IMG/VR virus record: IMGVR_UViG_3300010293_000010 | Span: 1-41,339 of that record | Reading direction: 5' to 3' (one strand) | Length of the DNA: 41,339 nt | Source of the DNA: a virus | Shown here: positions 33,033 to 40,266 of the stretch, piece after piece | Position numbering within the stretch: position 1 is the first letter of the stretch | Layout: the number at the start of each line of letters is the position of its first letter | Program-made: the position numbers and the translations under genes | Notes under the pieces: generated by a model | Told to the model about the DNA's origin: nothing | The model's database searches: none | The model's input: the letters and a program-made list of their open reading frames with translations, nothing else

Positions 33033-33301
33033 GAATTGAAGACTTTGTAAAAGACTTAGGAATTGAAAATGAAGTTGAGTATGATAATGGTGTTGCAACT
33101 GTTATCTTAAAGGACAGTAATGATTACGCAAAGATATACACTATTTTGTCTGACTCTGATTTAGTAGACCTTGAGCCTGAGTCTGTAGTCATTAATCAGA
33201 ATTTAACATCTCTTAAATTAACAAATGAAGATTTTGAATTGACTCTTTCAGCAGACCTAGAGAGAGATATTTATAGGTTAGTGATTGAGGAGGTAATTTA
33301 A
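33029..33301 (+). CDS. Hypothetical acidic protein, 90 aa
   Basis: It starts in ATGA overlap with the preceding gene. It is a small acidic alpha/beta protein: MRIEDFVKDLGIENEVEYDN, VATVILKDSNDYAKIYTIL, then VVINQNLTSLKLTNEDFELTL. The repeated strand pattern suggests a compact beta sheet. GATTGAGGAGG at its end provides the ribosome site for the next gene. The function is unknown. Confidence 0.65.
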   Translation: MRIEDFVKDLGIENEVEYDNGVATVILKDSNDYAKIYTILSDSDLVDLEPESVVINQNLTSLKLTNEDFELTLSADLERDIYRLVIEEVI

Positions 33302-33302
33302 T

Positions 33303-33992
33303 ATGACATATTATGGATTTGAAATATCACAAGACATTCAGAAACTATCTCAGCGTTCTGATGAGATAAATATGAGAACTGATTATACCAAGACCGCTCA
33401 AACAATTCGTGACTTGAAGGACACCATCAGAGCAAACAAGAGTCTTAATATTACATCTTTATCTGCATCACAGATTGAAAGATTTGATAGAGTTTTCTGC
33501 ATCAACTTTAATGGTGATGTGAGAGCATTTATTAATCCTGTTATTACAAAAACTGAAGGATTCAAATTTGTTCGTGAAAAGAGTCCAAGCATTCCTGATA
33601 GAGAGTTTATTGTTCCAAGAAGTGAGGTCATCTATGCTGTTTATCAGAGAGGTGATGGAAGACCGGAATCAAACAAGTTTGAAGGTCTGGCAGCCGAAAT
33701 CTTTCAACAACAAGTTGACATGCTTGATGGTGTGTTAATTTCTGATTTTGGTCTTGAGATTCTTCCTGAGTTTGAATCAGCAACTGATGAAGAGAAGCAA
33801 GAACTACTTAAAGAGTATATGAAGTTCTTAAAGCGTAAATATAAAAAACTCAACAAAGAAATTGAGAATGACCCCGACTTGAAAAAGATTTCAGATGGTG
33901 CTAAATTTATTAATGCAGTCGCAAAAGGAGAGGTTCAATTGGAAAAGTTGAACAATGAACAAAAGACTGAATCTGAAGAACCTAAGAATTAA
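33303..33992 (+). CDS. Peptide-deformylase-like pseudoenzyme
   Basis: The protein has 229 residues. Residues 10-150 follow the peptide deformylase fold in order: a helical start, AFINPVI (75-81), then EKSPSIPDREFIVPR (92-106) in place of EGCLSIP...VPR, VIYAVYQRGDGR (109-120) and GLAAEIFQQQVDMLDGVLISDF (128-149) in place of the QHExDHL..G.LF.D helix. The zinc Cys has become Ser or Pro, and both His ligands and the catalytic Glu are replaced (QQQVDM). The GxGLAAxQ motif is also degenerate (LNITSLSASQ). The fold call is strong, the enzymatic activity surely lost. A charged helical tail of about 75 residues follows. Confidence 0.75.
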   Translation: MTYYGFEISQDIQKLSQRSDEINMRTDYTKTAQTIRDLKDTIRANKSLNITSLSASQIERFDRVFCINFNGDVRAFINPVITKTEGFKFVREKSPSIPDREFIVPRSEVIYAVYQRGDGRPESNKFEGLAAEIFQQQVDMLDGVLISDFGLEILPEFESATDEEKQELLKEYMKFLKRKYKKLNKEIENDPDLKKISDGAKFINAVAKGEVQLEKLNNEQKTESEEPKN

Positions 33993-33994
33993 TA

Positions 33995-34360
33995 ATGAAA
34001 TTTGATTATAGACAGATAAGAAAATTTGAAGCAACAATTGATATCAGCAACATTGGTCAATGTGCCCTTGAAATGACAGACGCTAATGGAATGTATCATT
34101 ATCTAGTTATCAAAACAATCATGGGTGAAACAGTTGTATTTGAACAAGGTCCAGTTTTTCTTGGCCTTAAGTTCGTTGGTAATAACATCTCCTGCACCAT
34201 ATCAAGATTTGAATATAATGAAACGAAGATAAAGAAAATAATCAAAACATTCATTTCTGATAGCCCTAAAGTTAAGGTTGAAGATGTAAGACAACTAACA
34301 ATGAGTGAGGCACTTGATTTATGTGTAGACCTTGTTGAGTGCATGAGAGAGTATATATAA
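33995..34360 (+). CDS. Hypothetical protein, 121 aa
   Basis: The gene starts 2 bp after the deformylase-like gene. The N-terminal 75 residues are beta strands (ATIDISNIGQCALEMTDANG, YHYLVIKTIMGETVVFEQGP, GNNISCTISRFEYNE), and the C-terminus has helices (KIIKTFISDSPK, MSEALDLCVDLVECM). It may form a complex with its neighbour by genomic pairing. No motif or family is recognised. Confidence 0.65.
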   Translation: MKFDYRQIRKFEATIDISNIGQCALEMTDANGMYHYLVIKTIMGETVVFEQGPVFLGLKFVGNNISCTISRFEYNETKIKKIIKTFISDSPKVKVEDVRQLTMSEALDLCVDLVECMREYI

Positions 34361-34382
34361 TTGATTTGGAGGTAAATACACA

Positions 34383-34586
34383 ATGGCAAAAGATGTTCAA
34401 ATAATAAGAGACTTTAGTGGACGAATCGTTGGTTACATTGAAACTGACAGTCAAGGAAACAAAATTGTCAGAGACTTTTATAAAGTCATTCTAGGTAAAT
34501 ATGATAAGAAGAGTAATATCACAAGAGACTTTTATGGAAAAATTCTTGCTAGAGGTGACATATCTTCCAGTCTCATTAAGTTTTAA
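34383..34586 (+). CDS. Small beta-repeat protein (beta-flower-like), 67 aa
   Basis: The protein consists of about three near-repeats: IIRDFSGRIVGYIETD (about 7-22), KIVRDFYKVILGKYDKK (about 28-44) and NITRDFYGKILARGD (about 46-60). The repeating RDF-x-G-x-I-x-G plan is that of short beta-repeat miniproteins related to 4-fold beta flower domains. The function is unknown. TTTGGAGGTAAATACACA is the ribosome site. A terminator follows, so this is the last gene of the unit. Confidence 0.68.
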   Translation: MAKDVQIIRDFSGRIVGYIETDSQGNKIVRDFYKVILGKYDKKSNITRDFYGKILARGDISSSLIKF

Positions 34587-34605
34587 TGAAGAAATGTTAA
34601 AAGTG

Positions 34606-34638
34606 AAATGTGTTATATTAGCACATTTTTTCTTTTTT
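34606..34638 (+). terminator. Rho-independent terminator
   Basis: AAATGTG (34606-34612) pairs with CACATTT (34622-34628), 7 bp with a 9-nt loop, followed by T runs through 34638 broken by one C. It lies 20 bp after the beta-repeat gene and just before the promoter at 34642. Confidence 0.75.
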
Positions 34639-34641
34639 AAC

Positions 34642-34670
34642 TTGACATAAAACAATATTAGTGATATAAT
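34642..34670 (+). promoter_or_regulatory. Consensus extended -10 promoter
   Basis: TTGACA (34642-34647), 17 bp, TATAAT (34665-34670) with TGA before it. AGTGTGAAGATAAACTC (34674-34690) follows, similar to the region after the promoters at 2773 and 12131. Confidence 0.93.
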
Positions 34671-34705
34671 TATAGTGTGAAGATAAACTCTTGGAGGAAA
34701 AATAT

Positions 34706-35536
34706 ATGATGACAAAAGAACAAGTTGCTGAAAGAATTGAAAAGAAGCACAAAGAGATTGAGAAAATCAACAAGCGTATTGTCAAGTGGTCTGTAGGTCT
34801 AACTAAAGAAGAACTTGATATTGCTAAAGAATTTGGAATGATGCATTATGAGCATCCTCTTAAAAAAGAAACAAGAGAAAAGTTTATGATATTCGTTAAA
34901 AATCCAAAAAACCCTGACTCTGAGATTTATGAACTTGCAAATGCATATAGTGACCTAAGAGATGCACAACTCACTCTTGCTAAGTATGAAGTTCAAATGA
35001 CTGAGATTGTAAACTTTGAGAATGAAGACAAGATTGAAGTTCTAGTTGAGTTTTTAAAGCAGTGGCGTGAACATGCTTACAACTGGTATATGACAAATGC
35101 TCAAGAATACTTGAAACTCAGAGCAAATGAAAAACAAGAGTTGGAAAAATATCTACAAGAACAAGAAGAAAAAGCAGGTAAGAAATTTCAATTCAGAGAA
35201 AAATATTATCATGAAAGACAATTTGAAAAAGAATACTACAGAGAAATTAACTCTTTCACAAAAGAATTCACAGGCTATTCTAAGATTGACACTGCCATGT
35301 TGAATAAAGTTCTTGATGATGAAGTTGTTGCTAAATACAAGGACCTTGTTCTTAGAATCACTAATGTTGTTGGTGAGATTCAAGATGTTTCAAATCTTAG
35401 CATTGGAAATAAAAATGGTGAGATTAATGGAACAGTTAAAGGAAGTAAAGGAACAGCAAAGGTTGAAACAATCTCAGCGGGTGGATATCATATTCAAGTA
35501 TTTCATTATCGTGTATTAGTTCACAAGGTTAAATAA
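34706..35536 (+). CDS. Hypothetical coiled-coil protein, 276 aa
   Basis: The ATG at 34706 is chosen because GGAGGAA (34693-34699) is at 6-7 bp; an upstream TTG at 34691 overlaps it. The N-terminal half is a long charged helix (RIEKKHKEIEKINKRIVKW, LTLAKYEVQMTEIV). A Trp/Tyr-rich helix (FLKQWREHAYNWYM) is followed by Lys/Glu/Gln-rich segments (KQELEKYLQEQEEKAGKK), and the end is a beta-rich domain (LSIGNKNGEINGTVKGSKG, GGYHIQVFHYRVLVH). It is the first gene of a new transcript. The function is unknown. Confidence 0.65.
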   Translation: MMTKEQVAERIEKKHKEIEKINKRIVKWSVGLTKEELDIAKEFGMMHYEHPLKKETREKFMIFVKNPKNPDSEIYELANAYSDLRDAQLTLAKYEVQMTEIVNFENEDKIEVLVEFLKQWREHAYNWYMTNAQEYLKLRANEKQELEKYLQEQEEKAGKKFQFREKYYHERQFEKEYYREINSFTKEFTGYSKIDTAMLNKVLDDEVVAKYKDLVLRITNVVGEIQDVSNLSIGNKNGEINGTVKGSKGTAKVETISAGGYHIQVFHYRVLVHKVK

Positions 35537-35537
35537 T

Positions 35538-35762
35538 ATGAGTCAAAGACTTCAAGGAAAAGCATTTCAACAAATGAGACCATCTCTCAAGATGGTCTCT
35601 TGGTGTCAAAGTGAAAATGGTCATATCAGAGCAAATTTCGCTGATAAGAAATCTGGTAAGAAGTATCATCATTGGCTTAATCCAGTTGAACAAGCAAAAT
35701 TTGAATTAGTAAAACAAAACTATAAATATCAATCATATGATAAGAGAGGCACCGTTCAATGA
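35538..35762 (+). CDS. Small basic protein, 74 aa
   Basis: A basic protein (MSQRLQGKAFQQMRPSLKM, then KKSGKKYHHWLNPVEQAKF) with Trp and His in the middle. It could bind nucleic acid, given the charge. It starts 1 bp after the previous stop. It overlaps the next gene by 4 bp (ATGA). The function is unknown. Confidence 0.6.
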   Translation: MSQRLQGKAFQQMRPSLKMVSWCQSENGHIRANFADKKSGKKYHHWLNPVEQAKFELVKQNYKYQSYDKRGTVQ

Positions 35763-36334
35763 AAATTACAGGAATTGTTGGAAGTAGTTACTTATGCTCT
35801 AAGTTTATTAATCATGATGGCACAATTGTTTCTGACCATCCTATTTATGTCTTTAGCACAGATGATGAGAATGTTCAAATTGCCATCATGTTTGCATCTA
35901 AAACAAATCCATTTACAACTTATTATCCTGATGGTAAACCCCTTGGATTTTATGGTTGTAGCACTCATAAGAATGAGATGCCAAGTCTGCGTGTTTTTCA
36001 AGCAGAATTATATTTATTTAAAGCATCTGATGCAAAGTTAAGTGAATATCAGTTCAAGTATCATGCAACTAATGTAGAACTGCTTAAAGCACTGCGAAAT
36101 GCTCTTAAATTCAACGCAATCAAATCTGTGCATAATATTGACGATAAGAACAACAGACCTGACCAGCAAGAGATTTTGAATGAAATGTTTGCGTTTGTTG
36201 ACAGTCGTATCAGTTCACCTAAATACTTTCCTGTTCGTGGAATTGTCAACTGCTCTTATGATGAATTCAAAAAGGCCTCAAACAAAGTTAATATTGAATC
36301 TACAAACAAACAAGTGTGGAAACAAAAATATTAA
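35759..36334 (+). CDS. Hypothetical protein, 191 aa
   Basis: Mixed alpha/beta: the N-terminal half has GIVGSSYLCSKFINHDG, PIYVFSTDDENVQIAIMF and a Gly/Tyr-rich loop (TYYPDGKPLGFYGCSTH). The C-terminal half is helical and basic (ELLKALRNALKFNAIKSVHN) with an aromatic segment (PKYFPVRGIVNCSYDEF). No motif ties it to a known family. It starts in ATGA overlap with the preceding gene and ends 36 bp before topA. The function is unknown. Confidence 0.65.
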   Translation: MKITGIVGSSYLCSKFINHDGTIVSDHPIYVFSTDDENVQIAIMFASKTNPFTTYYPDGKPLGFYGCSTHKNEMPSLRVFQAELYLFKASDAKLSEYQFKYHATNVELLKALRNALKFNAIKSVHNIDDKNNRPDQQEILNEMFAFVDSRISSPKYFPVRGIVNCSYDEFKKASNKVNIESTNKQVWKQKY

Positions 36335-36370
36335 TTGTATATCTAAATAGACAAATGAAGGAGTGATTTT

Positions 36371-38236
36371 ATGGCAATATCAAATGAGCAAAGAACCTTG
36401 ATAATCTGTGAGAGTCCTAACAAGGTTAAAACCATTTCTCAAATACTTAAAGACGCGGGTCATAAGAAGTGTGTTGTTATGGCATCTGTTGGTCATATTT
36501 CAGAGATAAAAAACAGTGGTGTCTATAACATGGGAATTGACCCTGAGAATAAATTTAAAGCAGACTATGTAGTTTCACCTGAAAAGAAAGATGTAGTAGA
36601 TAGACTAAAAGAGCAAGTTGAAGTTTCTGATGTTATATACATTGCATCTGACCCTGATAGAGAGGGTGAAGCAATTGCCTGGAGTCTAAAGAAGTTTCTT
36701 AAGATACCTAATGAGAAATATCAGCGTGTTACTTTTCATGAAATCACTAAGAAGGCTGTATTACAAGCATTTGACAATCCAAGGAAGATTGATGACAATC
36801 TAGTCAGTGCTTCTCAAGCAAGACAAAAACTTGATAAGATAGTTGGTTATAGACTTTCTCCAATCTCTAGAAAACAAGTTGACGCAAGAAGTGTTGGAAG
36901 AGTTCAAAGTGCAGGTCTTAGATTAATTGTTGATAGAGAAGAAGAAATCAACAGATTTGTCATTGAGACTTATTTTGATTTAAACATTCTCTTTTCAAAA
37001 AATGATGTAGTATTTAAAGGAAAATATTTTGGCACTGTTGATAAAGAAGTAAAGAGATTAAATAGTCTTAATGATGTTGAGGCAATTGTAAAAGATTGTA
37101 AGAAGACAAACACATATGCAATTAATAAGATTGAAACAAAAGAGAAACTTAGCAATCCTAAGGCTCCTTTTACTACATCTACATTTCAACAAGAGGTTTC
37201 AAATAAACTTGGCATTGGTGTCAAAGAGGCGATGTCATATGCTCAAAAACTGTTTGAAGGAATTGATGTTAATGGTCAGCATCTTGCTCTCATTACATAT
37301 ATTAGAACAGACAGTGCTGAGTTATCTCCTGATTTTCTTCCTGTGCTTGAAAGTTATGTTAAAGCGGTCTATGGAAAGCAATATTTTGCATCAGTCAGAA
37401 AAGCAAAGAAGTCTGAAAATGCTCAAGAAGGTCATGAAGCGATTCGTCCTGTTGACTTAGACATGACTCCTGAGAGATTGGCAAAACATATTACTGATAA
37501 GAGTCTGCTCAAAGTCTATGACATCATCTATAAAAGAACTATTGCAACAGCAATGGCAAGTTCAATCACAAGTGAGACAACATATACTATCATGAATGAT
37601 AAACATCTTTTTAGTCTAACCTCAAGAGAACTCTTGTTTGATGGATATAAAAAGGTCTATGGCTCATTTGAAGATAAAGAAGATGGAGACACTACAAAAG
37701 AAACATTCACTGTTAATGAAGTTTTAAACAATCCTACTCTTGAAGCACTTGAGAAGAGAACAACTCCTCCAGCAAGATACAAAGAATCAACTTTTATTAA
37801 AGAACTTGAATCAAGAGGAATTGGAAGACCTTCTACATTCGCCAGCACTGTTGAAACTCTGCTTAGTGAGTCTAGAGGTTACTGTGTAGTTAAAGATAAA
37901 TACATTGTTCCAACTGAGAAAGGAATGACTCTATCTAAGTTCTTGGAGAAATCATTTCCAGATATCATTAACATCAACTACACCTCAGAACTTGAAAAAG
38001 ACCTTGATATGATTGCATCAGATAAACTTGATGAGACTAAATTCTTAACCATGTTTTATAAAAAACTTAATGAATCAATAGACAAAGTTGCACCACATGA
38101 AAACATATCTGAGAAAACAGAGAAACGGTGTCCTGAATGTGGAAGTCCTCTTGTTTATAGAACAGGCAAATATGGACCGTTCTTTGGTTGTTCTGGATAT
38201 CCAAACTGTAAACATGTTGAAAAGGTGGTCAAATAA
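36371..38236 (+). CDS. topA: DNA topoisomerase I (type IA)
   Basis: The protein has 621 residues. The TOPRIM domain has Glu14 (IICESPNK) and SDPDREGEAIAW (93-104). The catalytic region TYIRTDSAEL has the nucleophile Tyr310, and HEAIRPVD follows. GIGRPSTFASTVETL is another type IA signature near 480-494. A single C-terminal zinc finger has CPEC...GCSGYPNC (about 588-614). Type IA topoisomerases relax negatively supercoiled DNA and decatenate single-strand intermediates. The protein is shorter than bacterial TopA (about 700-860) because it has fewer C-terminal zinc domains. AAGGAGTGATTTT precedes the ATG. Confidence 0.95.
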   Translation: MAISNEQRTLIICESPNKVKTISQILKDAGHKKCVVMASVGHISEIKNSGVYNMGIDPENKFKADYVVSPEKKDVVDRLKEQVEVSDVIYIASDPDREGEAIAWSLKKFLKIPNEKYQRVTFHEITKKAVLQAFDNPRKIDDNLVSASQARQKLDKIVGYRLSPISRKQVDARSVGRVQSAGLRLIVDREEEINRFVIETYFDLNILFSKNDVVFKGKYFGTVDKEVKRLNSLNDVEAIVKDCKKTNTYAINKIETKEKLSNPKAPFTTSTFQQEVSNKLGIGVKEAMSYAQKLFEGIDVNGQHLALITYIRTDSAELSPDFLPVLESYVKAVYGKQYFASVRKAKKSENAQEGHEAIRPVDLDMTPERLAKHITDKSLLKVYDIIYKRTIATAMASSITSETTYTIMNDKHLFSLTSRELLFDGYKKVYGSFEDKEDGDTTKETFTVNEVLNNPTLEALEKRTTPPARYKESTFIKELESRGIGRPSTFASTVETLLSESRGYCVVKDKYIVPTEKGMTLSKFLEKSFPDIININYTSELEKDLDMIASDKLDETKFLTMFYKKLNESIDKVAPHENISEKTEKRCPECGSPLVYRTGKYGPFFGCSGYPNCKHVEKVVK

Positions 38237-39153
38237 TGAGTGATTCATTTAGTTATTCTAGACTTGAGGTATATAATAAGTGTCCATTCAAATACAAACT
38301 CACTTATGTTGACGGTCATAAAATAGAAGTAGACACTGTTGCAACAGAGTTTGGAACACTTGTTCATTACATTGAAGAACAAATTGGACTAGATATAAAG
38401 AGTGGCAAAGAGATTGATTATAATCACTACGCAAATCTTTTTCTGAACATAAACAATGAAAACGCTGTAGGAGTCACTCATCTTAAAAACAAATACTATG
38501 ATGATTGGAATGAACCTAACAAACAAGGACTAACCTATGGAGATAAGGCTCTAATTTATCTAGAGGTGGGTATTTACAGACTTCAAAGATTTCTGAACAA
38601 TAATACTAATGTATCAATCTATGCACTTGAACTTGAATTTGAAGTTACAATTATGAATAGAAAGTTTGGTGGATTCATTGATAGAATATTGTATGACAAA
38701 ATAAATAATAAATATATCATAGAAGATGTTAAGACATATACCAAACTTTTAACTGATAAAGAATTGAAGTCGTCTCTTCAGATGCATATATATACACATG
38801 CTCTTAGAAATATCATTGGAGATAGTCCAACTATTGAATGTCAATATAATCTTCCTCTTTGTGACAAAATACAGAGAAGTATTATTGACATAAATATTGT
38901 ATCTGAAGGTCTTCAAGATGTATTCAATGGAGTAGACAAAAAGATATTTCCTCCTGTTCAAACTCCACTTTGTCATTGGTGCGTGTTCAGCAATACTTAT
39001 CCAAATCAGCCTGCAGAAGCAAAGAATCTATGTCCATACTTCTGTAAATGGACCAGAGATAATAAGACAATGAATGTTGAAAACTATTGGCAAGGTGATG
39101 AAAGACATCAAGTTATTCTTGAGAGATTTATTAAGAAAGAAAATAACAAATAG
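38236..39153 (+). CDS. Cas4/RecB-like PD-(D/E)XK nuclease with Fe-S-type cysteines
   Basis: The protein has 305 residues and overlaps topA by one base (TAATG). The start SYSRLEVYNKCPFKYKL (6-22) with Cys16 is the Cas4/AddB-type entry, followed by FGTLVHYIEEQ (39-49). The nuclease core is GGFIDRI (with Asp) and IIEDVKTY (Glu/Asp-x-Lys). C-terminal LCHWC and then NLCPYFC complete a Cys set like the 4Fe-4S cluster of Cas4 and AddB nucleases. It probably trims DNA ends in recombination. No CRISPR array or other cas gene is present, so a CRISPR role is not supported. Confidence 0.87.
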   Translation: MSDSFSYSRLEVYNKCPFKYKLTYVDGHKIEVDTVATEFGTLVHYIEEQIGLDIKSGKEIDYNHYANLFLNINNENAVGVTHLKNKYYDDWNEPNKQGLTYGDKALIYLEVGIYRLQRFLNNNTNVSIYALELEFEVTIMNRKFGGFIDRILYDKINNKYIIEDVKTYTKLLTDKELKSSLQMHIYTHALRNIIGDSPTIECQYNLPLCDKIQRSIIDINIVSEGLQDVFNGVDKKIFPPVQTPLCHWCVFSNTYPNQPAEAKNLCPYFCKWTRDNKTMNVENYWQGDERHQVILERFIKKENNK

Positions 39154-39156
39154 TTG

Positions 39157-39185
39157 TTGTAATTTTAAAGATAAAGTGATATAAT
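39157..39185 (+). promoter_or_regulatory. Promoter with extended -10
   Basis: TTGTAA (39157-39162), 17 bp, TATAAT (39180-39185) with TGA before it. It starts right after the nuclease stop codon. Two mismatches in the -35. Confidence 0.75.
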
Positions 39186-39222
39186 ATAAGTAAGAAGTAA
39201 AAATAGAAAAGAGGACACTAAT

Positions 39223-39489
39223 ATGAAAATCATTAAGCCTGAAACAAACAATGGAAATGAAAAGCGAACATTAGTATATGATGAAATGAGCAAAAAGTAT
39301 TTTATTGTTAGCAGTATCAACAATGCTTTTGGTAATGAGACATATATCTTTGAAAGTGATTCTGACGGAAACATCACAAATTGGAGTGAAGTGTGGGGAA
39401 CAAGACCAAGTAAACACTCTAGAGTTGTTGATATGTTAGTAAGTGGTGAAATCAGTTATCTTGACCTTGACATTTCTGATGAAGAGTAA
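39223..39489 (+). CDS. Hypothetical small protein, 88 aa
   Basis: A beta-rich N-terminus (NNGNEKRTLVYDEMSKKYFIV, ETYIFESDSDGNITNW) and an acidic end (GEISYLDLDISDEE). It lies between two promoters (39157 and 39467), so it may be expressed as a short unit. AAAAGAGGACACTAAT supplies the ribosome site. The last codons contain the -35 box of the next promoter. The function is unknown. Confidence 0.65.
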   Translation: MKIIKPETNNGNEKRTLVYDEMSKKYFIVSSINNAFGNETYIFESDSDGNITNWSEVWGTRPSKHSRVVDMLVSGEISYLDLDISDEE

Positions 39490-39495
39490 TATAAT
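39467..39495 (+). promoter_or_regulatory. Consensus promoter overlapping a gene end
   Basis: TTGACA (39467-39472) lies in the last codons of the preceding gene; 17 bp later comes TATAAT (39490-39495). Both hexamers are perfect. It serves the 106-residue gene at 39525. Confidence 0.88.
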
Positions 39496-39524
39496 ATAAT
39501 CAAAGTAGTAAGGAGAATAAGAAC

Positions 39525-39845
39525 ATGCCAAAAAATTTAAACTATCGTAATTTCAGTTTCATTGAAAAAGTTGGAAAATATAAAGGATATGCTGACTGTC
39601 TTTTGCAGGCTTCTAAAAACATTGGAGTAAAAAACGCAAGAGTTTACTTCAATGATGAAGACCCGGGCTATCAAGGTGTTGAAGACCTTCATCTTGAAGG
39701 AGTCTTTGAGGGAAGAAAGGTATACTTTTATTTAAGACAATCCTATGGCTCTTGTTCTTACTGTGATTGGTTACAAAGTTCAGGAGATGAAGAAGTTATT
39801 CAAGAGTATGAAAAACAATTAATGAACACATTTGATATTTACTAG
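39525..39845 (+). CDS. Hypothetical protein with a GSCSYCDWL motif, 106 aa
   Basis: The notable segment is YFYLRQSYGSCSYCDWLQSS (about 69-88), a CxxC flanked by Tyr and Trp. A similar GSCSGCDW-type motif occurs in uncharacterised small phage proteins (recalled, not checked). The rest has ARVYFNDEDPGYQGVEDLHLEG (a conserved-looking acidic loop) and a helical end. AAGGAGAATAAGAAC gives a good ribosome site. The motif may bind metal with a partner or be a redox pair. The function is unknown. Confidence 0.68.
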   Translation: MPKNLNYRNFSFIEKVGKYKGYADCLLQASKNIGVKNARVYFNDEDPGYQGVEDLHLEGVFEGRKVYFYLRQSYGSCSYCDWLQSSGDEEVIQEYEKQLMNTFDIY

Positions 39846-39846
39846 A

Positions 39847-39862
39847 TTCTGTAATTACAGAA
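39847..39862. repeat. Perfect 16-bp palindrome
   Basis: TTCTGTAATTACAGAA is a perfect inverted repeat between two genes, just before the AAAGG ribosome site of the next gene. There is no T tail, so it does not look like a terminator. It could be a dimeric repressor's operator or an RNA hairpin that masks the ribosome site. Confidence 0.6.
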
Positions 39863-39877
39863 AGGATTGTGATAAAC

Positions 39878-40255
39878 ATGTCAAGATTTCAAAGAGAAAT
39901 TAGTGGACAACTAGGAGACTTCTGGAAGAAAAATGCTGAAGATGAAGTTATTAAGGCTGTAAAACTTGCAAATGAAGATTCTATAGTTGAGACTGATGGT
40001 GCTATTAAATGGAAGAAAAGTGGCAACTATATTCCAGATGACTTCTGTGAAAAACTTGAGTATGCAGGATATGATTTTGATAGACAAGCAACAAGCAATA
40101 AACGTGATGCTCAGGTTGCAGATTTTATCAAAAACTATAAAGAACAAAAATCTGACTTCTCTGATGAGGAAAAGAATGAACTAGATGCTAATCATGAGTC
40201 AGGAACTACAATTGTGAATATGCTTACAGGAAATAAGTATATTACTAAAAAATAA
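39878..40255 (+). CDS. Hypothetical protein, 125 aa
   Basis: The ATG at 39878 is used; the in-frame GTG at 39869 is too close to AAAGG (39861-39865). The protein begins SRFQREISGQLGDFWKKNAE and has GAIKWKKSGNYIPDD, then EYAGYDFDRQATSNKRDAQV and a helical acidic part. This layout resembles a family of small proteins in Bacillota phages, from memory only. A palindrome lies directly upstream of the ribosome site. The function is unknown. Confidence 0.65.
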   Translation: MSRFQREISGQLGDFWKKNAEDEVIKAVKLANEDSIVETDGAIKWKKSGNYIPDDFCEKLEYAGYDFDRQATSNKRDAQVADFIKNYKEQKSDFSDEEKNELDANHESGTTIVNMLTGNKYITKK

Positions 40256-40266
40256 GGAGAAACAAC

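Noticed and set aside
38236-39153. CRISPR association of the Cas4-like nuclease
   Set aside because: There is no repeat-spacer array and no other cas gene in the window; Cas4-like nucleases are common in phage recombination modules.
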